From: JBKBIP01 sp046297495
GTDB taxonomy: Bacteria; Planctomycetota; Planctomycetia; Gemmatales; Gemmataceae
NCBI GenBank assembly: GCA_046297495.1
Contig: JBKBIP010000015.1
Location: 74,593 to 138,592 of the forward strand
DNA: 64,000 nucleotides
Reading direction: 5' to 3'
Within the stretch, counting starts at the first letter, position 1. Each line of letters opens with the position of its first letter. Shown piece by piece: positions 1 through 9,104 of this stretch. The notes beneath the pieces are model-generated. The model was not told the origin of the DNA. It did not search any database and saw nothing but the letters and a program-made list of their open reading frames with translations. The position numbers and the translations under genes were made by a program.

Positions 1-107
1 ATCCGTCAACTATTCACTGTCCCGCCCCTATCGACTACACTGGGTCTTGCTGACTGGTCGGGCAGTCCACACCTGCAAAATGACACAGGTTATAGACGCT
101 TCACCGC

Positions 108-1370
108 TCATATCTCCAGTAATAGCCGTTCGGGGTTCTCGATGCACTCCTTGATGCGGACCAGGAACAGCACGGCTTCTCGGCCATCGATGAGGCGGTG
201 GTCGTAGGAGAGGGCCACGTACATCATGGGGCGAATCACGATTCGGTCTTGGACCACGACGGGGCGCTTGTGGATGGCGTGCATGCCCAGGATGCCGGTC
301 TGGGGCGTGTTGAGAATGGGGGTCGAGAGCAGCGAGCCAAAGATGCCGCCGTTGGTGATGGTGAAGGTTCCACCCTGCAAGTCATCGACGCTAATCTTGC
401 CTTGGCGGGCCTTGGCGGCCAACTCGGCGAGGGTGCGCTCGATGGCGGCGAAGTTCAGGCGGTCGGCATCGCGCAGCACCGGCACCAGCAAGCCGCGCTC
501 CGTGCTGACCGCGACACCGATATGATAATAGTGATGCTGGACGATGTCTGGGCCGTCGATGCGGGCGTTCACCAGCGGAAACGCCTTCAGGGCCTCGATG
601 CTGGCCCGGACGAAGAAGGACATGAAGCCGAGCGCGACGCCGTGCTGGTCCTGGAACCGCTGCTTGTGCCGCTGGCGCCAGTCGATGACGGCGCTCATGT
701 CGATTTCGTTGAACGTGGTCAGCGTGGCCGTGGTATGTTGGGCGGCGACCAGCCGTTCGGCGATGCGCTGACGAATGCCGGTCATGCGCTGGCGCGTCTC
801 ACGCGGGCTGGTCTCGGCGGGTGAGCGTGTCTCGGCGTCCAGCCCCGGCGGCGGCGGTGTCCAGGGGGCGGGGGCGGGCGTCCGTTCTGGCTCCGGCTTA
901 GCTGGCTCCGGCTGGTCCGCTTTGGGCTGGGAGCGTTCCAGATAGGCGAGCACGTCCTCCTTGGTGATGCGGCCCCCCTGCCCACTATCGGCCAAGCGGC
1001 GCACGTCGATATTCTTGGCGGCCGCCAGCCGGCGCGCGGCGGGGGAGAGCGGCGGCGCGGTGGATGAGGCGGGAGACGCGGCGTCGGCCTCGGCGGCACG
1101 CTTCGGCGGCCGCGCGGCGGGTTTCTCCGCTGCCGGCGCAGGATCGATAGTCCCCACGACGGCGCCGATGGCCACCGTTTCTCCTTCGGGAACCGTGATG
1201 CGCAGCTGGCCGCTCGCCGGCGCGGGGATTTCCGTCGTCGCCTTATCCGTCTCCAGCTCTAACAACGGTTCATCCTCGCGGACGGTGGCGCCGTCCGGCT
1301 TCAACCAACGTGAGACGATGCCTTCCGTGATCGATTCACCAACGGACGGTACTTGAATGTCAATGGCCAT
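108..1370 (-). CDS. sucB: Dihydrolipoamide succinyltransferase (E2 of 2-oxoglutarate dehydrogenase)
   Basis: E2 core enzyme that moves the succinyl group from the lipoyl arm to CoA in the TCA-cycle 2-oxoglutarate dehydrogenase complex; cytoplasmic. Seen in the 420-residue product: an N-terminal lipoyl domain (about residues 2-77) with the lipoylated Lys43 in the context ETDKATTE; a Pro/Ala-rich linker; a peripheral subunit-binding domain at about 107-146 (SPAARRLAAAKNIDVRRL); a second Pro-rich linker; and a catalytic domain from about 190 ending in DHRLIDGREAV, with catalytic His391 and Asp395. The length is normal for SucB. The lipoyl and catalytic motifs fit SucB better than AceF, but a branched-chain E2 cannot be fully excluded. 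The start is the first ATG. No E1 or E3 gene lies in the window; the side beyond its stop is cut by the window edge. Confidence 0.93.
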   Translation of the reverse strand: MAIDIQVPSVGESITEGIVSRWLKPDGATVREDEPLLELETDKATTEIPAPASGQLRITVPEGETVAIGAVVGTIDPAPAAEKPAARPPKRAAEADAASPASSTAPPLSPAARRLAAAKNIDVRRLADSGQGGRITKEDVLAYLERSQPKADQPEPAKPEPERTPAPAPWTPPPPGLDAETRSPAETSPRETRQRMTGIRQRIAERLVAAQHTTATLTTFNEIDMSAVIDWRQRHKQRFQDQHGVALGFMSFFVRASIEALKAFPLVNARIDGPDIVQHHYYHIGVAVSTERGLLVPVLRDADRLNFAAIERTLAELAAKARQGKISVDDLQGGTFTITNGGIFGSLLSTPILNTPQTGILGMHAIHKRPVVVQDRIVIRPMMYVALSYDHRLIDGREAVLFLVRIKECIENPERLLLEI

Positions 1371-1619
1371 GATGGGGTCAAACCTTGTGGATGGTTCTGG
1401 GCCTGGTATTGTTCTCGATTGAGGTCTGTTTCACTCAACTATAATAATAGAGTGAGGGCGGTTTCATTCCACTTCAAACACTTGTTTGAGGGCAATAGGG
1501 GGGTGAGGTGGAATGGAACAATGAAAAGCAACTAAACCTCACGGCGGTCCTTATCTCAAGGTATGTCGCCGCCCTGGAGAGGGGATTTGGATAGGATTGC
1601 AGCGAGCGGGGGGCTGGAT

Positions 1620-2192
1620 TCATGGGACGGCAGCGCTGCCGCTGGTCCGCAGGGCGTGCAGCAAGTCGGCCACGGCGGGGCGGTCGGTGGCGGTGGCGCT
1701 GCGGTAGGCGTAGAGGAGACGGCGTTGCGGATCGAGGACGAAATCGCCGCCGAGCTGCAGGAAATCCTCTTCGTCGAGGGGCTTTTGCACCTTGCCCCCT
1801 CGGAACAGCATTTTGGTGTAGTCGAACAGGCTGCGCGGCGACAGGATGGAGAGCCAAGAGGTCCGGCCCAAACCCAAGAGGCGATAGGCGGTCATGTCTG
1901 GGTCGGTCACCACGTCGCACGGCAGGGGGTAATGGCGTAGATAAGCGGCGGCCTTGGCGGGGGGCGTGAAGCTAACCGCCAGCACGCGGCCCCCCAGCCG
2001 GTCGATTTCCGCTTGGTGTTCCAGCACCTCGCCGAGGTGCACGCGGCAAGCCATTCAGGCCAGATGACGCAGGAAGATCAGCAGCAACGGCCGATCGCAA
2101 AATTCCGACAAGCGCGCTGGCGTGTCATCGGGGCGGCGGAACTCCAAATCGGGAACCTGGTCCCCTACTTGCGGCGCGCTGGATATGGTCAT
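1620..2192 (-). CDS. Peroxiredoxin-like (AhpC/TSA_2, PRXL2-type) protein, probable selenoprotein with in-frame UGA
   Basis: Thioredoxin-fold peroxiredoxin-like protein, probably a cytoplasmic thiol/selenol redox enzyme. An open frame with ATG at 2192 runs 45 codons (MTISSAPQVGDQVPDLEF ... LLLIFLRHLA), meets TGA at 2055-2057, and continues in the same frame for 144 codons (MACRVHLGEVLEHQAEIDRL...). Reading TGA as Sec gives 190 residues, normal for the family, and RHLA-U-MACRVH aligns with the family active site RHFG-C-PFCREH, so the UGA sits exactly on the catalytic Cys and Cys49 would be the resolving partner (UxxC). A perfect 7-bp hairpin with a GGC loop follows (see the SECIS entry). The start lies 6 nt after the FHA gene stop, so they are probably co-transcribed. 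Alternatives are a Cys-to-stop pseudogene or a sequence error; a conventional caller would report only 1620-2054. No sel genes are in the window. Confidence 0.8.
2024..2040 (-). promoter_or_regulatory. Candidate bacterial SECIS hairpin
   Basis: On the minus strand, 14 nt after the in-frame UGA, lies GCACCTC-GGC-GAGGTGC: a perfect 7-bp stem with a 3-nt loop. The loop begins 22 nt after the UGA and its first two bases are G. The published bacterial SECIS consensus is an apical loop of 3-14 nt, 16-37 nt from the UGA, with a G in the first two loop positions, so this fits. That it binds SelB is inference. Confidence 0.65.
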
Positions 2193-2198
2193 GGGACG

Positions 2199-2663
2199 TC
2201 ATCGAAGGGGTGGCTTCTCGTCATTTTCATACACGTCGGGCAAGAGGTTGGGCTTCACGTTCAACGGCGGCGCAGCGCCATTATTTTCCTTCGCCCCCTG
2301 GGAGCTGAGACGCCGCAACAGCTCGCCCACGTCCTTGGCGTCCATCTGTTGCGTGTGGTCCTCCACGGCAGCCGCTTCGCCGGGGCCGAATTCGACGCGA
2401 TATTCAAAGCCAGCGATGCTCAGTTGGTCGTTGGCCAGTAAGGCGGCCCGGCGGATGCGCTGACCATTGACGCGCGTGCCGTTGGTGCTACCTAAGTCGC
2501 GCAGCAAGAGCATGCCATCAGTCTTGACGATGACGCAATGCAGCTTGGAAATGCTCTTGTGATCAATGCGGAAGTCGCAGTCCTCCCGTCGCCCCACGAG
2601 CGTCAAATCCTTGTGCAGAACCACCGCCGGTCCACCAGTCAAGGGAGAGAGTTGGGCGCGCAT
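2199..2663 (-). CDS. FHA-domain protein
   Basis: Forkhead-associated domain protein of 154 residues that should bind phosphothreonine peptides, possibly products of Ser/Thr kinases such as the one at 7716-9104. The FHA core is complete: GRREDCDFRI (strand carrying the phosphate-binding Arg), SISKLHC (the conserved Ser and His), and GSTNGTRVNGQRI. The C-terminal ~60 residues are polar and Pro-rich with no recognised domain. The start is placed at the internal ATG at 2663, preceded by GAGGTG; an upstream in-frame start at 2693 would add ten residues before the FHA strand. It ends 6 nt before the peroxiredoxin-like gene, which suggests an operon. The target is unknown. Confidence 0.85.
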   Translation of the reverse strand: MRAQLSPLTGGPAVVLHKDLTLVGRREDCDFRIDHKSISKLHCVIVKTDGMLLLRDLGSTNGTRVNGQRIRRAALLANDQLSIAGFEYRVEFGPGEAAAVEDHTQQMDAKDVGELLRRLSSQGAKENNGAAPPLNVKPNLLPDVYENDEKPPLR

Positions 2664-2828
2664 GCGCACCTCATTTCGACGAGCGAGAACCAATCAGATC
2701 TATAAATTACCGGGCATCTTTCAATATAATCAGTGGGATTCCGGTTGCCAAAAGATTTCCCACGCGAAGGCAACGATGAACCTCCTGCCAAGCCCTAACC
2801 GAGATATTCCTCATTCCTCGTTCCTCGT

Positions 2829-5800
2829 TCAGCCGGTGAACACGCCTCCCCGGAAGGCTTCGTCGAAGGCGAAGAAGCTGTCAATGAGATTCAGCGTCAG
2901 GCCATCGAAGGTGGTGATGTGCGGTTCCGCTCCTGGCCCCGCGCCGGCGACGATGCGGGCGATGCCGTCGCCGCGATCCACGGTGGCGACGCGCACGCCG
3001 CCGCGAAAGCTCATGGCGAAGGGGAACAATTGCCGCTGGAAATTGCCGCCGCCGTCGAAGATGCGGACATCGGGATTGGCCCCCGCGCCGGCGCCGGTGA
3101 TGATGTCGGCGATGCCATTGCCATCCACATCCCCCACCGCGACGAAGACGCCCCCTCGGAAACCGATGTCATAAGCCATGAAATTAAACAACGGCGAGAG
3201 GCTGATCAGGATGTCGAAGACGCGGACATCGGGATTGGCCCCCGCGCCGGCGCCGGTGATGATTTGGGCGCGGCCATTGCCCAGCACCGGCCCCGCCGCC
3301 ACGTGGACGCCCCCTCGGAAGCCGGCGTCGTAAGCGAAGAAGGAGGCCAGCAGCGCCCCCGTCTGGCCGCTGAAGACCACGACATGGGGATTGGCCCCCG
3401 GTCCCGCTCCCACGATGATGTCGGCGAAGCCGTCGCCGTTGACATCCCCCGCCGCGACGTTGACACCGCCGCGAAAACCGGCGTCGAAGGCGAAGAAACT
3501 TCCCAACGCGCCTTCCAACGGCGTGAAGTTCACGCCGGAGAAAACCCGTACATGGGGATTGGCTCCCGGTCCCGCTCCCACGATGATGTCATTGACGCCG
3601 TCGCCGTTCACGTCGCCGACCGCCACCGTCACGCCGCCGCGGAAGCCCGCGTCGAAGGCCAGGAAGCTGGCGATCAGCTGGCCAGAGGCGTCATAAACAT
3701 TGACGTTCGGCGCGCCACCGGGTCCGGCTCCGACGGCAAAGATGGGGCTGGCCGCCGGCACCGCGGGGATCACGGTTTGAATCTGGGGAGCGGAGGTGCT
3801 GGCGGCGAAATTTTCCGACTCCAGGTAGCGAGCGGTGATACTGAGCGTGCCGGAGGGCAGATTGGTCGTGGTGAAGGTGGCCACGCCGTTCTCATTCAGA
3901 ATGGCGCTGCCTAGCAGCATAGCCCCGGCGAAGAATTCCACGATGCCGGTCGGCACCGCGAAGGTGGAAGTGACCGTGGCCTGGAAGATGACCAGTTGGC
4001 CTTGCGTCGAGGGATTGGGGAAACCCGGATCGAGGGTGGTCTGGGTCTCGACCTGGACCGCTTCCAACGTCACGTTGTTATTCAGATAGGAAATGCGCAT
4101 CGCTCGGCCACCGACATTGAGGATGTCTCCTTCGTTCAAGCCGTTGAAAATGCCGGTGACGCCCCCCGTCGTTTGAATGATCGTGAAGACGTCTCCCACG
4201 TTGGGGTTGAAGTTGTTCACGAAATTGGCTTGCAGGACGGCGGTGCCCAAATCCAGGATACCGGTGACATTCAATTGATCCATCTCCGTGCCGGGGATCG
4301 TGCCCCCCAGCTCGGCGACGAACACGGTGAATTGATTGAAGGTGCTGTCTCCCTCGACGTTGAGGATGCCCAGGAAATCGAGGCCGGTGTTGCCCGGCGC
4401 GATGAAGCCGCCGGTGGCGTTGATGGGGCCGATGGTGCCGGCCGTCGCTCCCACGCCGCCGCCGAGCGTGCCATTGGAGATTTGAAACGTGCTGCTGCTC
4501 GTGGTGCCGTTGATGAGCAGCGTGCCGTTGTCAATCTCGGTGATCCCCGAATAGGTGTTGTCGCCGTTGAGGGTGAACTCGCCGCTGCCGGTCTTGCGCA
4601 GGTTGCCGTTGGCGCCGATGATCGTGCCATCGAACTCGAAGGGGAAGGCGATGTTGTTGTCGATGGTCAACTGTCCCTGTTCGATGTCCACGGTGCCGTT
4701 GCCGGACAACCCGAAGATGGTTTCGGTGATGCCCGTCATGTCCAGCAGGCCATCGACCGTCACGGCCCCGGTGTCGGCGATTTGGTTGTTCTGAGCCAAG
4801 GTGACGGAAGCGCCGGTTTGGATGATCAGGTTGCCGGGAATAGCCACGTCCCCGTTGTTCAGCGTGACGGCGACCCCGGTCTCGACCGTGGTATCCCCCA
4901 CGAAGTTGTTGGGAACCAGGTTGGGATTGGCCAAGATGATCTGGGCGTCGTTGGTGCCGTCCAGGTTCAGCGCGCCAGTCCCCGAAATGGGGCCAGTGAT
5001 GGTCAACGCCGCGGTGTTCGAGGTGCCGCCGAAGAAGGTCGTGTTACCTTGCAAGTCGATGGGGCCGCCGTAGGTCACGAGAGAATTGTCGGCATTGAAC
5101 AAGGCCCCGCCGTTGACCCCCCCTGCGCCCGTGATGGACAAAGGATTGACGATGGATACGACCTGGCCAGCATTGTTTTGTAGACCCAAGGCCGCGCCGT
5201 CGGCCACCGTGACCTGATTGGCGCCGTTGCCCAAGCCGGCATCGTCGCCGACGATGACGCTGCCGGCGTTGATGTTCACCGCACCGGTGAAGCTGTTGGC
5301 GCCGTTGAGTTCGGTACTGCCGGTGCCGCTCTGGGTCAAGTCGCCGCTGCCGCTGATGGCGGCGTCGATGCGCAGCGTCCCCGCCCCGTCGAAGGCCAGG
5401 TTATTCCCATCCAAGTCGATGGAGTTATCCAGTACGACCGTCTCCCCAGCGGTGGTCACGGTGAAGGTCTGCGCCGCGCCCAGGGTGATGGCATTGTTGA
5501 TTGTGTTGGTCGTGCCGTTGGAGCTGTTCGAGGTGATGCCCGCGTCCAGCGTGAAGCCGCTGCCGTTGATCAAATAGCTGCCGTTCCCCTCGAACGTGAT
5601 GGTATTCACCACGGTGATGACGCCGTCGTTGGTGCTGGTGAAATTGCCAGGAACCGTGGCGACCGTGTTGAACACCAAGTCGTCGCCATCTTGAATCACC
5701 GCCGTCGAATCGCTGCCGTCGGCGTTCAAGCTCCAGTTCGTGGTGCCGGCGACAGCGGCGGTCCAATCCGCCAATCCCGTCGCTCCCGTCCAGAACAGCG

Positions 5801-5936
5801 TATCCAACACCAAGCGGTCTTCCAACCCCTCCACCAAAGGAAGATAACGCCAGCGTTGGCCGCGCGGCTGGGCTGGTCGAGATGCGGCGGATGTCTTGCG
5901 TGGCCGTTGTCGGAATAACCAAGTCGGCAGTTTCAT
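2829..5936 (-). CDS. Giant surface protein: LEPR-XLL-like N-terminus, autotransporter-type strand repeats, Ig-like domain, FG-GAP repeats
   Basis: Exported planctomycete surface protein of 1035 residues. The N-terminus is basic and carries VEGLEDRLVLD near residues 35-45, a variant of the LEPR-XLL motif found on large planctomycete surface proteins. Residues ~50-640 are rich in Asn, Gly and Thr with recurring GSGTGD/LNGxNTYSG-like units, as in autotransporter-associated beta-strand repeats. Around 640-730 an Ig-like module reads VEFFAGAMLLGSA. From about 740 to the end there are six repeats with the core FRGGV and calcium-binding-type DVNGDGxxDIIVGAGPGANP, resembling FG-GAP/integrin-alpha propeller blades. 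Probably a cell-envelope adhesin or structural protein; no enzyme motif seen. The start ATG at 5936 has GAAGAGA upstream. It is divergent from the protease gene. Confidence 0.82.
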   Translation of the reverse strand: MKLPTWLFRQRPRKTSAASRPAQPRGQRWRYLPLVEGLEDRLVLDTLFWTGATGLADWTAAVAGTTNWSLNADGSDSTAVIQDGDDLVFNTVATVPGNFTSTNDGVITVVNTITFEGNGSYLINGSGFTLDAGITSNSSNGTTNTINNAITLGAAQTFTVTTAGETVVLDNSIDLDGNNLAFDGAGTLRIDAAISGSGDLTQSGTGSTELNGANSFTGAVNINAGSVIVGDDAGLGNGANQVTVADGAALGLQNNAGQVVSIVNPLSITGAGGVNGGALFNADNSLVTYGGPIDLQGNTTFFGGTSNTAALTITGPISGTGALNLDGTNDAQIILANPNLVPNNFVGDTTVETGVAVTLNNGDVAIPGNLIIQTGASVTLAQNNQIADTGAVTVDGLLDMTGITETIFGLSGNGTVDIEQGQLTIDNNIAFPFEFDGTIIGANGNLRKTGSGEFTLNGDNTYSGITEIDNGTLLINGTTSSSTFQISNGTLGGGVGATAGTIGPINATGGFIAPGNTGLDFLGILNVEGDSTFNQFTVFVAELGGTIPGTEMDQLNVTGILDLGTAVLQANFVNNFNPNVGDVFTIIQTTGGVTGIFNGLNEGDILNVGGRAMRISYLNNNVTLEAVQVETQTTLDPGFPNPSTQGQLVIFQATVTSTFAVPTGIVEFFAGAMLLGSAILNENGVATFTTTNLPSGTLSITARYLESENFAASTSAPQIQTVIPAVPAASPIFAVGAGPGGAPNVNVYDASGQLIASFLAFDAGFRGGVTVAVGDVNGDGVNDIIVGAGPGANPHVRVFSGVNFTPLEGALGSFFAFDAGFRGGVNVAAGDVNGDGFADIIVGAGPGANPHVVVFSGQTGALLASFFAYDAGFRGGVHVAAGPVLGNGRAQIITGAGAGANPDVRVFDILISLSPLFNFMAYDIGFRGGVFVAVGDVDGNGIADIITGAGAGANPDVRIFDGGGNFQRQLFPFAMSFRGGVRVATVDRGDGIARIVAGAGPGAEPHITTFDGLTLNLIDSFFAFDEAFRGGVFTG
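2839..3720 (-). repeat. Six imperfect coding repeats (FRGGV / GAGPGANP units)
   Basis: The 3' third of the giant surface gene encodes six tandem units, each containing an AFDxGFRGGV core followed by VAxGDVNGDG and GAGxGAxP. Spacing is about 45-60 codons. The units are similar also at DNA level (for example cccgcgccggcgccggtgat occurs twice, near 3090 and 3240), so recombination between units is possible. Confidence 0.75.
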
Positions 5937-6208
5937 GATGTGGTCTCTTCGCTGAGTTCCCCACTTGTGAAAGTGGCTTGTGGCCCATACACGTATCCAG
6001 GAGAATCATACTTCACTATAATCCACCAGGTTTATCCACCATACCCAAAAATCCCTGATGACCGGATGAAAGCGTGTGCGTTGCGCGGATTGTTCGCTTC
6101 GGATAGATTAGCGAAAGTCCCAGAAAATCGAGCCGCGCCACATCGATTCTTACGCTCAAATCGCTCTACAAGGGGGATGGAAAAACCTGATAGGGAAGAG
6201 AAACCCCG

Positions 6209-7666
6209 ATGATGGCTTTGCGCGTCACCCTGTTGTTGACAATTGCCGTGTCCGGTCTGGCCTTGGCCCTGATCGATCCCGCCCCGGCTCCGAAGCCCAG
6301 CGCCGGCCCGCGCCTCTACCGGGACCTGCTGCGCGGGACGGCTTGGGTCATCACTCCCAGCAAGAATAAGGGGACGGCCTGGATCGTGGCGGCCGAGCGC
6401 CGGTTGCTGATCACCAATTATCACATCGTCGGCGATGCCCAGCGCGTCGAGCTGTTCTTTCCAGTTCGCGTGGACGGCCAACTGATGACGGAGCGGCGCT
6501 ATTATCTCGACCAGCGCGACGCCTTGCGCGCGGAGCGGCGTTGCGTCCAGGGCAAGGTAATGCATCGCGATCCGAAGCGGGACCTGGCGCTGATCGAGGC
6601 GGAAGCGTTGCCGGATGATGCCGTGGCTCTGCCGCTGGCGCGTGGCGGCGCGGCCGCGGGGGAGACGGTGCATTCCGTGGGGCAGCGCGGCGACGGCGAG
6701 GCGCTGTGGGTCCATGCCCGCGGCGTGGTGCGGCAGGTGTATGACACGCCAGAGGGCTATTTCTGGCAAGGGATGAAGCTGGCCAAGGGGGCGCGCGTGG
6801 TGGTGACGCAATCCCCCATTCTCCCCGGCGACAGCGGCGGACCAATGGTCAATGATCGGGGAGAGGTCGTCGGCGTGGCGGCGGCGGTTCGTTGGCAAAC
6901 CCCTCTGGCCTGCGTCTGCATCGATGTCCGCGAAGTGCGACACATGCTGGCCCAAGCGGGTTTCGAGATCGACCCGGCACCGCCCACTCCCCCGGCTCCC
7001 GCCGCCGGGCCGGAAGTCTATCGTCAGGGGCTGCGCTCCGTCGCCCTGATCCAGACGGCCACCGCCAGCACGCGGGCCACCGGCTGGCTCGTGGACCGTC
7101 AGCGGAAATGGCTGCTTACGTGCAAACATGTCGTTGGCCCCAACGCCACCATCGAAGCGACCTTCCCGGTTCGTCGGCAAGGGCAAGTCATCGTGGCGTA
7201 TGATTATTACAAGGATCACCGGACGACGTTGCGGGAACGCGGCCACACCGTCACGGGACGAGTCATCGCCACGGATGAGCGGCGCAATCTGGCCTTGATC
7301 GAGCTAGAGTCGGTGCCTCCGGACGTGGTCCCTCTGCCGTTGGCCCAGACCAGCCCCGTTCCCGGCGAAGCGCTGCACTGCATCGGCAATCCCAATGGCA
7401 TCGAGGCGGTGTGGGTCTATAGCGCGGGCGTGGTGCGCCAGCTGGTTCCCGCCAACTTGGAGCAGACCAAGGAGAAGCCCGATCCGTTGGTGGTCCTGGC
7501 CCAATTGCCGCTCCATTCCCGCGACGGCGGCGCGCCCGTCCTCAACGACGGCGGCCAGCTCGTCGCCCTGACCAGCGGCCGCGACGCTCCGCAACAACTG
7601 GCCAGCTATTGCCTCGCTGTCAGCGAAGTGCGAGCGTTTTTGCGAGCAGTGGACAATGACCCGTAG
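6209..7666 (+). CDS. Tandem trypsin-like serine protease, second domain degenerate
   Basis: Exported S1-type protease-like protein of 485 residues with a signal peptide (first ~25 residues, hydrophobic core LRVTLLLTIAVSGLALAL). Two homologous domains follow. Domain 1 (about 35-250) has an intact triad: His72 (TNYHIVGD), Asp125 (PKRDLALIE) and Ser209 (LPGDSGGPM). Domain 2 (about 268-480) keeps the His (CKHVVGP, His307), but the Asp position reads Asn360 (ERRNLALIE) and the nucleophile region reads SRDGGAPV, with Gly440 in place of Ser. Domain 2 is therefore probably catalytically dead and may bind peptide or regulate domain 1. GGGAAGAG lies ahead of the start; the second ATG three bases on is equally possible. 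It converges with the kinase gene. Confidence 0.85.
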   Translation: MMALRVTLLLTIAVSGLALALIDPAPAPKPSAGPRLYRDLLRGTAWVITPSKNKGTAWIVAAERRLLITNYHIVGDAQRVELFFPVRVDGQLMTERRYYLDQRDALRAERRCVQGKVMHRDPKRDLALIEAEALPDDAVALPLARGGAAAGETVHSVGQRGDGEALWVHARGVVRQVYDTPEGYFWQGMKLAKGARVVVTQSPILPGDSGGPMVNDRGEVVGVAAAVRWQTPLACVCIDVREVRHMLAQAGFEIDPAPPTPPAPAAGPEVYRQGLRSVALIQTATASTRATGWLVDRQRKWLLTCKHVVGPNATIEATFPVRRQGQVIVAYDYYKDHRTTLRERGHTVTGRVIATDERRNLALIELESVPPDVVPLPLAQTSPVPGEALHCIGNPNGIEAVWVYSAGVVRQLVPANLEQTKEKPDPLVVLAQLPLHSRDGGAPVLNDGGQLVALTSGRDAPQQLASYCLAVSEVRAFLRAVDNDP

Positions 7667-7715
7667 GCGGCACACCGTTTAGCGGCGAGCCAGCGGTGAG
7701 CGGAAGGCGGAAGCC

Positions 7716-9104
7716 TTATTGCACCAGCCAAAACAAGCCGCCGACAGCGCCGGCGACAAGCAGGATCGCCAGCGCCACCGCCCCCCACATGCGCTTTTGG
7801 CGTTCGTGATAGACGGCGCGGGTCAGCCGAACCGATTCCATGCCGACGGAAGAAAGGGTGTTGGAAAAATCGATGGGCAGAGTGCCAATAACGGCCTCAT
7901 CGTCGTCAATCGCTTGCGGGGAGGTGGCGAAGCTAGGGGTCGGCAGGCTTTCCGCCAGCGGCACGGCTTGCGCTTGCGTGGCCACCGGCACCGCCGTGGC
8001 CACCGGCACCGCCGTGGCGATGGGAGTGGCGGCGGGTTGCTCCGCGAAGGGGATCAGGGCCGCCGCCAGCTCACCGGGGGTCTGGAACCGGCCGTCGGGA
8101 TGCTTGCTCATTAGTCGGCGCACGATGGCGGCCACCGGCGGTGTCACTTCATGGCGTAGCTGCTCCAGCGGAATCGGCTCGTCGGTGGTGTGGCGAATCA
8201 GCTTCTCCATCGTGGTGCCACCGGGAAACGGCACCTTGCCAGTCAGCAGAAAATAGAACGTGCAGCCCAAGCTGTATAAATCCGAGCGAATGTCCACATC
8301 ATGTAGGCTGCGCGCTTGTTCGGGGGAGAGATAGTCTGGCGTCCCCATGACCGTGTTTTCCGCCGTGACAATCGAGTCTCCCGGCCCTTGTGGTCCGGCG
8401 CTGCGCGCGTGCAGTCGGGCCAAGCCGAAGTCGAGGATTTTCACCACGTAGGACGAGCCGGCGCCGTTGGTTGGCGATTGGACGAGCAAGTTCGCCGGCT
8501 TGATGTCCCGATGGACCATGCCTTGTTCATGGGCGAACTGCAACCCCAGCGCCGCTTGGCGGATGAAGTCGCAGGCCAGCTCGACGGGCAACGGCCCATT
8601 CTTGCGGACCAATTCATCCAAGTTCGGCCCATCCACGAACTCCATCACCAGATAGTAGCGGTTGTCGATCTGGTTGGCGTCGTAGGCCGTCACGATGTTC
8701 GGATGCACTAGGCGCGCGGCGGCCCGAACCTCGCGTTGGAACAATTGTCGAGCCTTGTCGGTCTTGACCAAGGTGGAAGACAGGACTTTCAAGGCCACCA
8801 CGCGTCTCATGGTGCGGTGTTCCGCCTTGAAGACGCGCCCCATGCCGCCGCGCCCCAGCTGATCGAGGATGCGATATTGGCCGAGGAAGAACCCTTGCGT
8901 GCGACCCGCCAGCAGTAATTCCGCCTGAAACTTGGTGAGCAGCCCTTGCTCGACCAAGGCCCGCGCGAAGACTTTGGCCCGATTGCCTTCGGGCAGCTGT
9001 TTGGCTACGGCGCGGAGTTGTTCCTCATCGAGCAAGCCGCTTTGACGTAGATTCGCCAAGAACGCTTGCGCATCCATCGATTGACGGGGAACATTGGCGG
9101 CCAT
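7716..9104 (-). CDS. Eukaryotic-like Ser/Thr protein kinase with C-terminal membrane anchor
   Basis: Hanks-type kinase of 462 residues. Residues 1-75 are an N-terminal helical region common in planctomycete kinases (LLTKFQAELLLAG). The kinase domain starts at about 77: glycine loop LGRGGMGRVF, ATP-binding Lys106 (VALKVL), catalytic HRDIKPANLL with Asp200, DFGLAR with Asp225, and the activation segment ending GTPDYLSPEQ. All key residues are present, so it should be active. A Pro/Ala/Val-rich repeat (ATAVPVATAVPVAT) and linker lead to one C-terminal transmembrane helix (GAVALAILLVAGAVGGLFWL). The kinase domain is therefore cytoplasmic with almost nothing outside. The FHA protein at 2199-2663 is a candidate reader of its products (inference). 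Start is the first ATG; an alternative is codon 10. Confidence 0.93.
   Translation of the reverse strand: MAANVPRQSMDAQAFLANLRQSGLLDEEQLRAVAKQLPEGNRAKVFARALVEQGLLTKFQAELLLAGRTQGFFLGQYRILDQLGRGGMGRVFKAEHRTMRRVVALKVLSSTLVKTDKARQLFQREVRAAARLVHPNIVTAYDANQIDNRYYLVMEFVDGPNLDELVRKNGPLPVELACDFIRQAALGLQFAHEQGMVHRDIKPANLLVQSPTNGAGSSYVVKILDFGLARLHARSAGPQGPGDSIVTAENTVMGTPDYLSPEQARSLHDVDIRSDLYSLGCTFYFLLTGKVPFPGGTTMEKLIRHTTDEPIPLEQLRHEVTPPVAAIVRRLMSKHPDGRFQTPGELAAALIPFAEQPAATPIATAVPVATAVPVATQAQAVPLAESLPTPSFATSPQAIDDDEAVIGTLPIDFSNTLSSVGMESVRLTRAVYHERQKRMWGAVALAILLVAGAVGGLFWLVQ

Noticed and set aside
1620..2054. Ordinary 144-residue peroxiredoxin starting at ATG 2054
   Set aside because: It would lack the first strand and the catalytic cysteine; the frame continues upstream through a single TGA with clear family sequence.
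3996..5183. Plus-strand ORF of 395 codons inside the giant surface gene
   Set aside because: It is the complement of a repetitive coding region, with no start signal or known family.
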